Assembly (NCBI GenBank): GCA_016630905.1 | Contig: WBMQ01000007.1 | Location: forward strand, 310,001 to 374,000 | From: Capillidium heterosporum | Lineage: Eukaryota > Entomophthoromycota > Entomophthoromycetes > Entomophthorales > Capillidiaceae | Reading direction: 5' to 3' | DNA: 64,000 bases | Shown: positions 38,351-48,518 of the stretch, piece after piece | How positions within the stretch are numbered: position 1 is the first letter of the stretch | How the letters are laid out: each line of letters begins with the position of its first letter | Position numbers and translations under genes: made by a program | The notes under the pieces: model-generated | Told to the model about the DNA's origin: nothing | Database searches by the model: none | The model's input: only the letters and a program-made list of their open reading frames with translations

Positions 38351-39174
38351 TTATTTCTTGGCGTAAGTGATCTTCAAGGCATGGGTCGGTGAAATCATAA
38401 AATTGTTCAAGATATCCTTAGCTACCTTTGCTTGAGCAACCGTCTCGTACTCGACGAAAGCTAGGTCAGATTTCCCCGACACCAACCGTACCTCCTTGAA
38501 CCCAGCGTACTGCTGGAACAGATAGGCCAACATCTCCTCGTTGAGGTTAGGTGGTAGGTCGACGAGGTAGAGGATATGGTTAACTTCCTCTTCACCGTCA
38601 GGTTGGTAAGGTCGCTTGGAAGCTAAATTTTTAAGCTTTAGTATGAAGCTTTAACAATAAATGCACCTGAATCTTCTTCTACATTTTCTCGTTCTCGCTT
38701 ATCTAAATTTATTAAATTAGTAATGGGTTTCATAATAGAGGAAACGTACCTTTAGTAGTAGTTGGAATCTCATTTAGCTCATGCTTACTTTCAAAGTTGT
38801 AGATCTCCTGAGGGTCTTTCAACACGTTGGAGATATCTTTTGCGTAGGTAATTTGCTACTAAATTTAGAAATGTACCAACAAAAATTTAAGCTTACCATA
38901 TTTTTGCCGTAAAATTTGAACTTGTTGAGGTTACGTAAAGCTAAAGTTGCCGAATGAATATCCTCAAACGTTATGAAAGCTTGTCCCTTCATCTTGCCTT
39001 TCTTGGCTGATACATCTACTATCCTACCGTAAGCAGTAAATAGACTGTAAAGTGAGGTTTTCAATTCTATTTTAAAAAATTAAAACATTCTGTATTTTAA
39101 AACAGCCTACCATCTTTGTTTATCTTGTCGTTCAGGTTGTTGACGTATAGAGTTTGCTTGGGTAGTACAGCCAT
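38351..39174 (-). CDS. U1A/U2B''-like spliceosomal RNA-binding protein
   Basis: The protein has 215 aa in five exons (39174-39111, 39066-38897, 38855-38750, 38702-38667, 38622-38351). Two RRMs are visible. RRM1 starts QTLYVNNLNDKINKD, with RNP1-like KGQAFITFED and ends MQITYAKD, the U1A/U2B'' signature. A short charged linker contains DKRERENVEED. RRM2 has HILYLVDLPPNLNEEMLAYLFQ, then DLAFVEYETVAQA and ends ALKITYAKK. Metazoan U1A and U2B'' arose from a common ancestor, so one fungal protein may serve U1 stem-loop II, U2 stem-loop IV or both. The protein is nuclear and part of U1/U2 snRNP. It is transcribed divergently from the next gene, with 421 nt between starts. Confidence 0.92.
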
Positions 39175-39595
39175 CTTGGGTTTATATTCTTCTCTTTGGT
39201 AAGGCTTTTTGAATTTCTCTGTTGGAAGTCTTCAGGTAGCTCGAGATTTAAAACAATTTGTTTTTGGATAGAAGCTTGATAAAGTTGAGGAAGCAACCAA
39301 TGATACGATAAGTAGCAGCAACTTAAATCAATTGAAATGCAGTGATAAGATCAGATTATTGGATCGACTGATGTAAGAATCTCGAAAGATCAAAATTTTA
39401 TTTTTGTTGGTAAAATTTTCAAAGCGAAAAGAGCTCAGACCAAAGCACATTGACCATAAAGAAGATACAAAATACCAGCTTCCGTCCAAATAGTTAACTC
39501 GATTTGATGAACTTAGCGATAAGGTAATGCCAACTTTTAAATATACATTTTTTAATATCTCTTTATTCAATTAGAAATCATTTTTCAATTAATAG
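39175..39595. other. divergent promoter region
   Basis: This 421-nt spacer separates the start codons of the U1A/U2B''-like gene (-) and the helical-repeat gene (+). It probably holds both promoters. No TATA box was seen. A minus frame inside it is AT-driven. Confidence 0.5.
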
Positions 39596-42030
39596 ATGGT
39601 TTTTTATAACAATGGTCCGAATTGGTTCTTCGCCAACTTATATAGAAAATGTAACTTGATGCAACCTAGAGTTTCAATAGATATAGAGTCAAAAATATAC
39701 ATTAGAAGATTTCTTACTAAGTCACAACAAGTTATTGTCAAATTCGAAACAAATTTCTGTACCTTGCAGCAAGCTATGTCGAGCAACTGTGATCTATCAA
39801 CCAAAAGAATTAGTTTCCAGAATGGAGAGAGGAATTCGAGAGTAAATTGGTATAGAAGACTTCCTTACAAGGTTAAAAGACTTAAAGCCGAGTTTCATGT
39901 ACGGATGAGTGTACGTAGCTACTGTTCAAATGCTATCAACAAACCCGACACACTAGCAACTTATGAAGAACCTTTTGAAAAGATGAGCTCAGGTACAAGT
40001 ATAGCTTTATATCTCTTTAATTTTTTATAGATCCTAGGTTTATCTTCAATCTTTCTAGTTACGAAGAGCTTATGTTGCTAGGGAAGTTCAACCTCGAAAA
40101 CTTAAATTCCAATAGTTTTTTGACAACGAGCCCTTTTTTCAAGGATAGTAGTGGTAGTTTTTTAGACTTTCGAGAATCCGACGTAGAGCATGCGTTCAAT
40201 ACTTTGAAATCCCATAGTACATCCCTCGATTTGCATGAGTTCATCAGATACTTCACATTGGTAATAGTCAATAACTTGGGCCCTCAACTAGACGTAACCG
40301 ATCTAAAATATATGATCACTGCGTTAGTTAACTACAGCTCACCAAGCAACAAGGAACTTTTAACAACACCAACACTTTGGATTGTCCAGCTAGCTTTACT
40401 TTCCAACTGTCAGTTACCAGCTCAGTTCTTTATTAGTAGTTTCGAGTCCATTAGCCTATACTGCCCAGACCAATTGAAAGCGCTGCTGCAACACTTCATG
40501 CAAACCTACGAAGCTGTCCCTGGTAACTACTTTGTTATAAAGAAGGCCATCGATGTGGCTATGCATCTTTTTGTACTCAAGTTCCCCACCCAAGTTCCAA
40601 GGCTTTTAGCTAATATTTTGGTGGACTGGTCGGCGAAGAAATCTATCCTCGAGATCGGTGTAGGCAGCTTAGCAACCCTAGGTTTTTTACCGACTATAGT
40701 TGATGTGATCGACAGGTTACCTTCGGAACAGGTTGAGAAAACGCTCATCTTGAACCTTATCTATCAATCCCTCACCTCCGAACGACCCGATTCCAAACAG
40801 TTCTGTATCACTTTAATTAATAAGCTAAAATTGACTCGCTCCATACACAGTACTGATGTACATATCGAACTTTACTATCGCAACATCCTAAATAGGTTGT
40901 TAGCCCAAAATCTGGGACTCCCTGGCTTAACCTACCTGAACCTCTTCATCGATATGCTATCTTCCGACTTTATACCACCGTTGGCTTTCTACACTCTTAT
41001 GATCCGCAATTTACGAGACCCTGATCACTTTCCCCTAGTTAAGAAGATCCTCGAAGATCTAAAGCGCCGGCACAAGGACAACCCAAATGGCACCAAAATC
41101 AAGTTCCCTATAACGACCTGTATGAAGATCGCCGCCTTGAACTTGGAAGCTACTACCGTCAACTCCATCTATAACTACCTTTTGACCGAAGATTTAGGCC
41201 CTGACGACATTATCCTGTGTACGTTGCTGCACCACTTCACGTTGCAACGCGACTTTGATGGGTTGTATGCTATGTACAGGAAACTTGTTTTAGCTGAGTA
41301 CAAGCTAACCCCCATACTATATGCCGCTGTTTTAGATGGCTTAGGCCGACACCACAGCCAACGGTATCGCTTAAACGAGGTCATTAGCTGCGCCCAAGCC
41401 AACGACGTCCTGGAAACAGCCCCATGCCTCACCGTACTGCTTTCCAATATCATGCGGCGCGGCCAGTACAAAAGGGTTGTCGCCACCTGGATCAAGTTAG
41501 AGCGGCGGATTTTGGACAAGCATGCCATCAGCAACCACATGCTCTCGGTCCTAGTCAAAAGCTTAGCTCGTGTCAGCTACAACGCCGACCTTCTCATCGA
41601 GCTATGGTTGAAATTTGATGGGTCTGGGGTGAAACAAAGCCAAGTTGACAAATTCAACTTCAACGGGTCCAACTTTGTCATCATACTCAGCCATCTGGTT
41701 CGCATCTACTACCGACCCAACGGCCGTCCCAATCGAAACTTTGACTGGCAGACTTTTTTGGAAGCCAAGGAGTTGAATCGAGATCTCGATGAGGAAGCAG
41801 GTCTTAAATGTAGCCGGACCAAATCTCATATAATGGCTGGGCTGGAACCGAGGTCGGAGGCCCAGCTTCACCATTTTGAGACGATACTCAGGTATCTGAA
41901 ACCATTTTGCGGTGACAAGGGTGATCTGTACAAAACACTCGGTGAAGATTCAGTTCGACAGTTAAAGTACCTCACGGAGACGTTCCCCATCGTTAAGACA
42001 GCTATGGACAATCAAAGAATTGCACTGTAG
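39596..42030 (+). CDS. helical-repeat protein, possibly mitochondrial PPR-like
   Basis: Two exons (39596-39992, 40031-42030) give up to 798 aa. The long second exon has repeated pairs of amphipathic helices, such as TYLNLFIDMLSSDFIPPLAFYTLMI, DFDGLYAMYRKLVLAEYKLTPILYAAVLDGLG and YKRVVATWIKLERRILDKHAIS. Spacing and residue pattern resemble pentatricopeptide repeats (helix, then xPxxxxYxxxI), but the match is loose. The N-terminus is Arg/Lys-rich with few acids, as in a mitochondrial presequence. Fungal PPR proteins handle mitochondrial RNA processing and translation, so that role is inferred. The start is uncertain: alternative ATGs at 39659 or MSVRSYC (about 39905) would also give a presequence. 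No known catalytic domain was seen. Confidence 0.75.
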
Positions 42031-42558
42031 TTTTTTTGGAAAAATTGGAGAATGTAAACTAATAGCTAATAAAAAGTTTTGAAAGTTCTATTTAGGTTAA
42101 TTTATATATATTAAATAGAGTCATGTGCTTTCTAGTGTTGGCATGTATAAATTTTAAATATACATCCATTTCAAATTTATAGTCTTCTCACTTCAATGGC
42201 TAAACATGTATAGTACCTACATAATGATTTTTAGACTCCCTATTCAATTTTATTGGATGCTATATTGGACTGTAAATGAAGCTGTATTTATTGATAGTGA
42301 TACTTGAAATTTTAGCTGAGATAGCTCTGTAAAGCTGTAGGTTTTTTGATATGAAGTCTGATATAAGGCTAAAGTATTTTCGAGAGGCGTATCGATATAT
42401 ATAAACTATGTTAATTTAAATTTATAAAAAATACTACATTAAATATGAAAAATTACATTTCTTATTATAAAAAGATAGTCTTAGAAATATATACAAATAA
42501 GAAGCTTAACGATGAAAGAAATCATTTATCATGTCTTAAAAGTACTAAATAATCCATA
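42031..42558. other. AT-rich 3' spacer between convergent genes
   Basis: Shared 3' flank of the helical-repeat gene (+) and NmrA-like gene (-). Nothing else was seen. Confidence 0.6.
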
Positions 42559-43458
42559 TTAGACCAGTAGTGACTTGACGTAGTCCTCCACCTTCAAAGT
42601 CTTAAAATCATCGCCAGCCAACTCACGGTTGAACGAATTTTTCTCGATGAAAACCTCTCCCTTGTTGATAACCAACAATATCATGGTGTAGGCATGTTCA
42701 AGAACCTTTTCAGGGGCATGCAGGTCTGGGATGGCCAATATTTCAGCTTCAGAGATGCGAGTCACTTGATAAGGTTTCCCACGGATTTGCTCAGCCAGCT
42801 TGACGATGGCATTGATGGAGGTGGTCTCTCCTAAGATGTCTACATTGCGATTCTTAGTCTCAACCTTGGTCAATGTCTTGGCTACGTAGCTAGCAACATC
42901 CTTGATGGAAGTCAACGAGAGGTTGGCATCACCGTTCCCGAGGATTTTGATGGCATCTTTAGTTAGATCCAAATGGTAGGTGGCACTGAGACAATGTTCC
43001 AAGAAGAATCCGTTGTTATAGTAGGTAAAATCCAACCCTGAAGCTTCGACAGCCTTGCGTACTTTAGCTTTGTCGGCAAAGGTCTCGTACTTTTCAGCTT
43101 CACCGTCGATGCCATACTCGGATGGGACGAATTTGCTGACTTTGGCATTTTTAGAGGCTTCAAGTAGATTCAACTGGTTTTCAAGTAGACCGCCGAACCC
43201 AAACACACATAAAACAGTGTGAACTCCTTGTAAAGCCTCGGTCAAGTTGGGTACGGAAGTGTAGTCGACTGGAACCATGGTAGCTCCGTTGGATTTGAAC
43301 TCTTGGTGTAAGGTGTTGGCAGTTGAAGTTGAACGGTACAGTACTTTGACGTCATAGATACCTTCAGCTAGTAGGGCACGTACTAAGAATTTTCCAAAGT
43401 CACCTGTACCTCCGGCTACGGCGATAGGAGTAAGTTGAGTATTGCTGGATAAAGTCAT
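42559..43458 (-). CDS. NmrA-like NAD(P)-binding protein, 299 aa
   Basis: This is an intronless gene for an atypical short-chain dehydrogenase/NmrA-like protein. The Rossmann nucleotide motif AGGTGDFG (residues 15-22) sits at the N-terminus, followed by VRALLAEGIYDVKVLYRS. VHTVLCVFGFGG marks beta4, VSKFVPSEYGID the family motif after beta5, and KAKVRKAVEASGLDFTYY the helix that carries the conserved Lys in isoflavone and phenylcoumaran reductases. Later blocks (ILGNGDANLSLTSIKDVASYVA) also fit the family. Members either reduce aromatic substrates with NADPH or act as redox sensors, like NmrA in nitrogen repression. The sequence does not say which, and the protein is probably cytosolic. A TATA box lies 72-79 nt upstream. 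Confidence 0.9.
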   Translation of the reverse strand: MTLSSNTQLTPIAVAGGTGDFGKFLVRALLAEGIYDVKVLYRSTSTANTLHQEFKSNGATMVPVDYTSVPNLTEALQGVHTVLCVFGFGGLLENQLNLLEASKNAKVSKFVPSEYGIDGEAEKYETFADKAKVRKAVEASGLDFTYYNNGFFLEHCLSATYHLDLTKDAIKILGNGDANLSLTSIKDVASYVAKTLTKVETKNRNVDILGETTSINAIVKLAEQIRGKPYQVTRISEAEILAIPDLHAPEKVLEHAYTMILLVINKGEVFIEKNSFNRELAGDDFKTLKVEDYVKSLLV

Positions 43459-43529
43459 GTTGCAGAATAGGTAGTTATTTGTATTGCTTTGTCTTGTTTT
43501 GATATTAAATTATTGTCATTCCTTACTAG

Positions 43530-43537
43530 TTTATATA
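43530..43537 (-). promoter_or_regulatory. TATA box of the NmrA-like gene
   Basis: TATATAAA on the minus strand, 72-79 nt before the ATG at 43458. Confidence 0.6.
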
Positions 43538-45273
43538 GTACAATTTGAAGCTTACATTAATAATGTATACCATTGATACCTTGCTAACTATGCCCCTTCA
43601 AGATACTTGTCATTTTCCAAGTGACGTTGCAAAGTAAAGTGATTTCCGATTGTCGGATTTCTGGCGGAAATTTGGATAATCGGAATTTGGAATGGTGCTT
43701 ATTTGAAGTTTTGAAACTTGAAGCTTTCACTCATGAATTAAAGAATATTGGGAAATAAGAGCAATGTAGAAGCTTTGGATTCGTCTAATCAAATATGTCG
43801 AGAACTTAAAACTGTTTGGAACTATGCTGCGCTTTGTGTATTGATAGCTATATTAGTAATGTAACGCTTTTCTTTTTAACTTATGTAGATATATTGGTAT
43901 AAAAAATAGGTAATACATTTTTAGGCCAAGTATAATCTTTTTGAAATAAGCATCATTTATGTACTTAAAACATTAGTTATTTTAAATCTATTGACTTATA
44001 TTAAGGTAGTTTATACTTACATTATTTACGTTTAAAACTTATACCTCTTCTGCCTTTTTCAATTAAAAATTTACTTACCCGAAGCATCGAAGCTATCGAC
44101 AATTCTACTATTCAGACAAAGCTATAGATAAGAAAGCTTAATGCACCCTCTATTTTTATTTGATATACGCTCACCTAGAAGTAGCTACTCTTGACCAGCT
44201 AGACTCAGTTGGTATAAGTATAATCCCTCTCAATTTAAGGGATTTATCTATTTGAAGAGATTCGTTTTCATCTCAATGTATATCACAGCACCTACTTTTA
44301 ATTTGAAATCGATTGTTTTCTACTATATTGTGTAAAAATATATCTAAAAATGATATCTAAAACTTTATTATAGATAATCTTATTGATTAGAGTTCTATAG
44401 AAATTAATAAGCTATGTTTTTAATGATATGATATTCAAAAGTTTAAACTGGTTGATCTATTATTCTAAGTTAAATAATGGATAACACATTTTAAGCCTGT
44501 TATTATATCTGACTCAAATCTAGCTAACTTGTAGAAGTCGTTTAAGTGGTAAACTAAAGCGAGTCGTTGGAATATTTTGATTTTATGTCCAACAGACTAG
44601 TATTCATGTAATTAAAAGGTTGAGACATAGCTTTCTTTACTTTGTAGATTATCTTGGAGACGGCATATACAGTTGCTAATTGCGTACTATATCTATTTAA
44701 GCAAACGAGAGAAAGCAAAAGGCACCATGTTGTTTAGATAGGTTGTATGTGGTTTTACAATAGAGCTTGTAATTCAGCATACAGTTTATATGAACAGACT
44801 AGTAGCTCCGTTTTTAACATCCCGTCCGCCTTTAGACTAAAATACTGAGACTGACTATTCAAGGGAAACGGAGGAGAAAATGCTATACAAAAGTTTGTTT
44901 TTATCAACTTTTATCTAGCTTAAAGTTAAACAATTATAATTAAATAGAAACGACAATCCTAGTATAAATCTAACCAACAAATAGCCTTTTCAGACAAGGA
45001 TATACTCTTACCTGTAAACCTTTACAAAGACAAGCTAGGAAAGTAGATTCGAACGGAACAAAACAACTAAAAAACATAATTTATTACAGAGGTCCACACC
45101 CACGTATACGGGAAGATAACGTAGATGGGAAATATATTTGATTAGAATAGGTAGAATGAGGATCGAGGTACTGCTACTTAGCCTTGGGGGTACGGGTATC
45201 TATTACCCTCATGCTTAGCTAACGCTTCTTGACCCAAACTTTTGGATGGTAGGTCTATCACAGATAGGACATC
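43538..45273. other. AT-rich spacer, no gene seen
   Basis: No frame with protein-like composition and no RNA gene were seen. GATTCGAAC near 45050 resembles a tRNA B box on the minus strand, but no cloverleaf could be built. Confidence 0.5.
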
Positions 45274-46344
45274 TCACAGCAGTAGCACAGCTAGGCGGGC
45301 GATTGTTTGGTCCAAAACATGGATGGTGAGGTGGAAGGGGTTGTCCAAGTTGCCCTTTTCCGGGTAGTAGTTGTCCAATGAGCGCATCCACACCTCGTAG
45401 AGCATAGCATCCGTCCTATTCAAGTCGGTCAACGACAGCTTATGTAGGACCTGTAGGTCGTTGATGAGGTCGTGCACGTACTTGGTGAAGGGTTGCGTCA
45501 AAAAGAAGATGAAGGGGTCAAAGTCTAGGATGGGCACCCGCGTGTGGAAGTGTTGGAAGTAGTTGACGACGGCTTGAACCTGGGCGGTATTCAGCTTGTC
45601 GGTGGGGAGGTCACCTAGGAAGAGGACGAGCTTGACAAAGTCGATACCTTCGTCGGTGAGGGGGTAGTTGTTCAATTTGGACATTTCTTCACGATCTGGA
45701 ACCCGGGCTAGTGGTGAAATTCCCGAGAAGGGGAGATCGACGGAGGGCTGGAAGACCGAGCTGCCAAACATGGTTGATGCGAAGTTGGGTTGAAAAGGGG
45801 AAGTGGCAGGTGGGTTGAACGAGTTTTGCAGCGAATTGGCTGAAGCCGATATGGCCTGGAAAAGTTTTTCGAAGGTCGGGGCTTCGCTGTTCGTACTGTC
45901 GGTTGCTGTGAAGCTGCTGGCCAAGTTGGCTTCGAAGATGTTGGAGTGGTGGTCATGGTTGATGAAGGGGGAGCTAGGGGTGAGAAAGTTGGGACTTTTG
46001 GAACTGGAGTTGGAGTCGTTGCGGTTGTGGCTGACCCTCGGGTTCAATAATGGAGACGAGTTTTGACTGGGATCAGAACTAGTATGGAAAAGTAAGCCAG
46101 CTGGCGAGTTGGGGAAGTGTACGGTTGGTTGGTCAGCATGGACGTTGGAGACGGAAACCGAACGTTGACGCGTCCCCTTAGGACCTCGTTTCAGAACTGG
46201 TGTGTCGTAGGTACAATTCCCATCGTTCATCCTCATACAGGGACCGCAGATCTGCCCCCCACTGCATTTTATCTTACGTCTTCGGCAGAAATCGCATGCC
46301 TTTTTTATTTGTTGGGGTAGTTCTATGGTTGGTATACTGTTCAT
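45274..46344 (-). CDS. Zn2Cys6 transcription factor, 356 aa
   Basis: The N-terminal cluster starts at residue 17 (CDFCRRRKIKC) with spacing C-x2-C-x6-C-x5-C-x2-C-x7-C, preceded by KKA and followed by the basic linker KRGPKGTRQRSVSVS. The middle 60-210 is Ser/Pro/Asn/Phe-rich. From about 225 a helical part, VKLVLFLGDLP then VVNYFQHFHTRVPILDFDPF, matches the start of the fungal-specific transcription-factor domain (usual motif YFxHxHxxxPIxH). The frame stops about 80 residues into that domain, so the protein is shorter than full-length family members. Either the gene is 3'-truncated, or downstream exons were missed; I saw no good donor and acceptor pair. It is a nuclear regulator by family; its target is unknown. 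Confidence 0.85.
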   Translation of the reverse strand: MNSIPTIELPQQIKKACDFCRRRKIKCSGGQICGPCMRMNDGNCTYDTPVLKRGPKGTRQRSVSVSNVHADQPTVHFPNSPAGLLFHTSSDPSQNSSPLLNPRVSHNRNDSNSSSKSPNFLTPSSPFINHDHHSNIFEANLASSFTATDSTNSEAPTFEKLFQAISASANSLQNSFNPPATSPFQPNFASTMFGSSVFQPSVDLPFSGISPLARVPDREEMSKLNNYPLTDEGIDFVKLVLFLGDLPTDKLNTAQVQAVVNYFQHFHTRVPILDFDPFIFFLTQPFTKYVHDLINDLQVLHKLSLTDLNRTDAMLYEVWMRSLDNYYPEKGNLDNPFHLTIHVLDQTIARLAVLLL

Positions 46345-48518
46345 GCTCAGGTGGCGTGCTAATATTTCCTTTAGTATACCTTGCTTTTAAATGTATCTTA
46401 TATGTTACCTAAAAATGGACGGATATGAAGTTGAAAAAGTTTGGTGCTCTTGAAAAATAAAGTTTAGGGATACAGCAATGACGAATACAGTCGGGTTGAG
46501 TCCTAGTTATTCCTTTTGGGTTTTGCAATTAAGGTGGGCTTCAAAGTGCAAGCTGTAGCGAACTCTGCTAGCGTCGTGTCGAAAGTAACTTCAGTAAAAG
46601 GATGGTTAGGATCGACAAGTTTTCTTTTAAGCCAAGGTCTACTCCCGTAATAAATTGTTCCAAAAACTTATTGGAAGTGGTGTTAGTAATATAAAGCTAA
46701 TAGGCTCCCACTCAGGCCATATTTATAAGTTGCAGCATCACTTGGTCAAGAACACTTTATGGACTTATGGGAAGCTGTTTCACAAACTTTCTAAAAATAA
46801 GTTTCGCCACAATAGGCCAAATATATCACTGCAGCCTATAGCAGCTTGAGGGTTTCAAGAACTTTTTGTCACATTGCCGCTTCCACTCCATAATCTATTG
46901 GATCCTATGGTGGCTAATTGGCTAGACTTTAGGCAAGGATCTCAAACTTACGTAGCTCCAGAAAGTTTTCATAGCTTCGATTTTTGCGATAAAAATAAGT
47001 TTGCTCCAAACTTGGCTGGTGCTAAATTTACAGGCAAACTTATATTTAACCTGTGATGCTAAGACTAAGGTACCGAGAACGGTTCTCCATGAATACCTAC
47101 TTTGAATGCGAGTTAGGCCAATTTGAAATTGACCGAAAGTTCCAAACCTACTCCACAGCAATAGCATTGTTGATTAGACCGCACATGTTTGGCCACCGTA
47201 TTATATAGGTATGCTTTTTGTTGGAAACTTTTTACACTAAAAGCTTTAGACCATAAAAAACATCAATGAAAAATTGCTATATCTAGGACCAGTAAAACCG
47301 CTTTACCATAATGACTATCTGCGGTGGATTATAACTAACTGAAAGATGCTGGTATCGCTACATCCAATTAATTGGACCAATATACGACTTAAGGCAAATT
47401 ACGAATTTAGATAGAAAGATTGTATTTCAGTCGGTTGATGTTCCAGGTTTCGTGTACAACTTATATCCAACAACTTTTCGGCAAAGTTGCTTGAAAAAGG
47501 TAAAAAGCAATGATTAAAAGGAAAATATATTCCATGTAACAAGTTCTTATACGATAGAGAACCTGGATGGTCCTTTATGATATGCGAACAAGTCTATCGA
47601 TCCATCTAATCAAGCGTCAGATGGGTGTTCAGTTCCTTTATAGAACAGCAATATATACCTCGAAATAGACCAATATTTAACCGGATTAGCTACACAAAGG
47701 TGTCTATCTATGAAATCTTATAAATCGAAAAGGTGATGTATATTTACATTACTAAATTCTTGAAGGCTTGTGGATTGCCACAAACGATATGATAAACTAG
47801 AAGTTGGTGGATACATTGCTTGGCGATACAGTCCCCAAGGTTGCTATATCTAAAACTGGGACGGTACATTATATGTCAGTATGAAACATATGCTTGGATC
47901 TGTTACAAAAGAATACCACCAACTCTAAAATGTTACTAATCGGTATTGCTCGCAAATTCACATTAGGAGCAATTTTTACTTCAACCAACTCCAAACTCCA
48001 ACGTAATTTTCGCCTTTGGAGTTGCATTTCAAATTTACGAATCCTCCAAAAGTTTTACCAAACTCCAAACTAGCGGACCCCAGCAATTTCAAAGCTTGGG
48101 GACTCCTTTTCTATCAACGGACCCTGAATCAAGCTTCTAATTCATCCATAGCTCCCTAAAGCCATTTTAGTATGGAGGCTAACAAAAACTAATGAGCTTT
48201 GAATACTCGGCAGCCTCAGTGAACTTGCCACGAATCCCCAGCTAGAAACTACCCCTTTAAGTAGCGTTATAAGAACCTTGTTCTTAGCCTTAACAATAAG
48301 GAATCGTCAGCAATTTTACTTGCTTCTAAACCCAAAATTCGATGACGTTAAATCTCAATACCAAACTAATAACCTAATGACGCCAATTTCTTTCTGAATT
48401 TCCAAAACACATGTTCCTGCAAATTGAATTATGGAGTGGAATTTACGTTTCAAAAGATAATAAATAAACCAAAGTTCAAAACCCAACTACCTTTTAAAGA
48501 CGTTAGCAGTTTATTGGA
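46345..48518. other. divergent spacer Zn2Cys6 / AVL9, no gene seen
   Basis: Several 60-80-codon frames on both strands at 46655-47167 overlap one another and look random. No TATA box lies close to AVL9. Confidence 0.5.

Noticed and set aside
46655-47167. Several 60-81-codon frames on both strands
   Set aside because: They overlap one another and show no motif; AT-rich spacer noise is the simpler reading.
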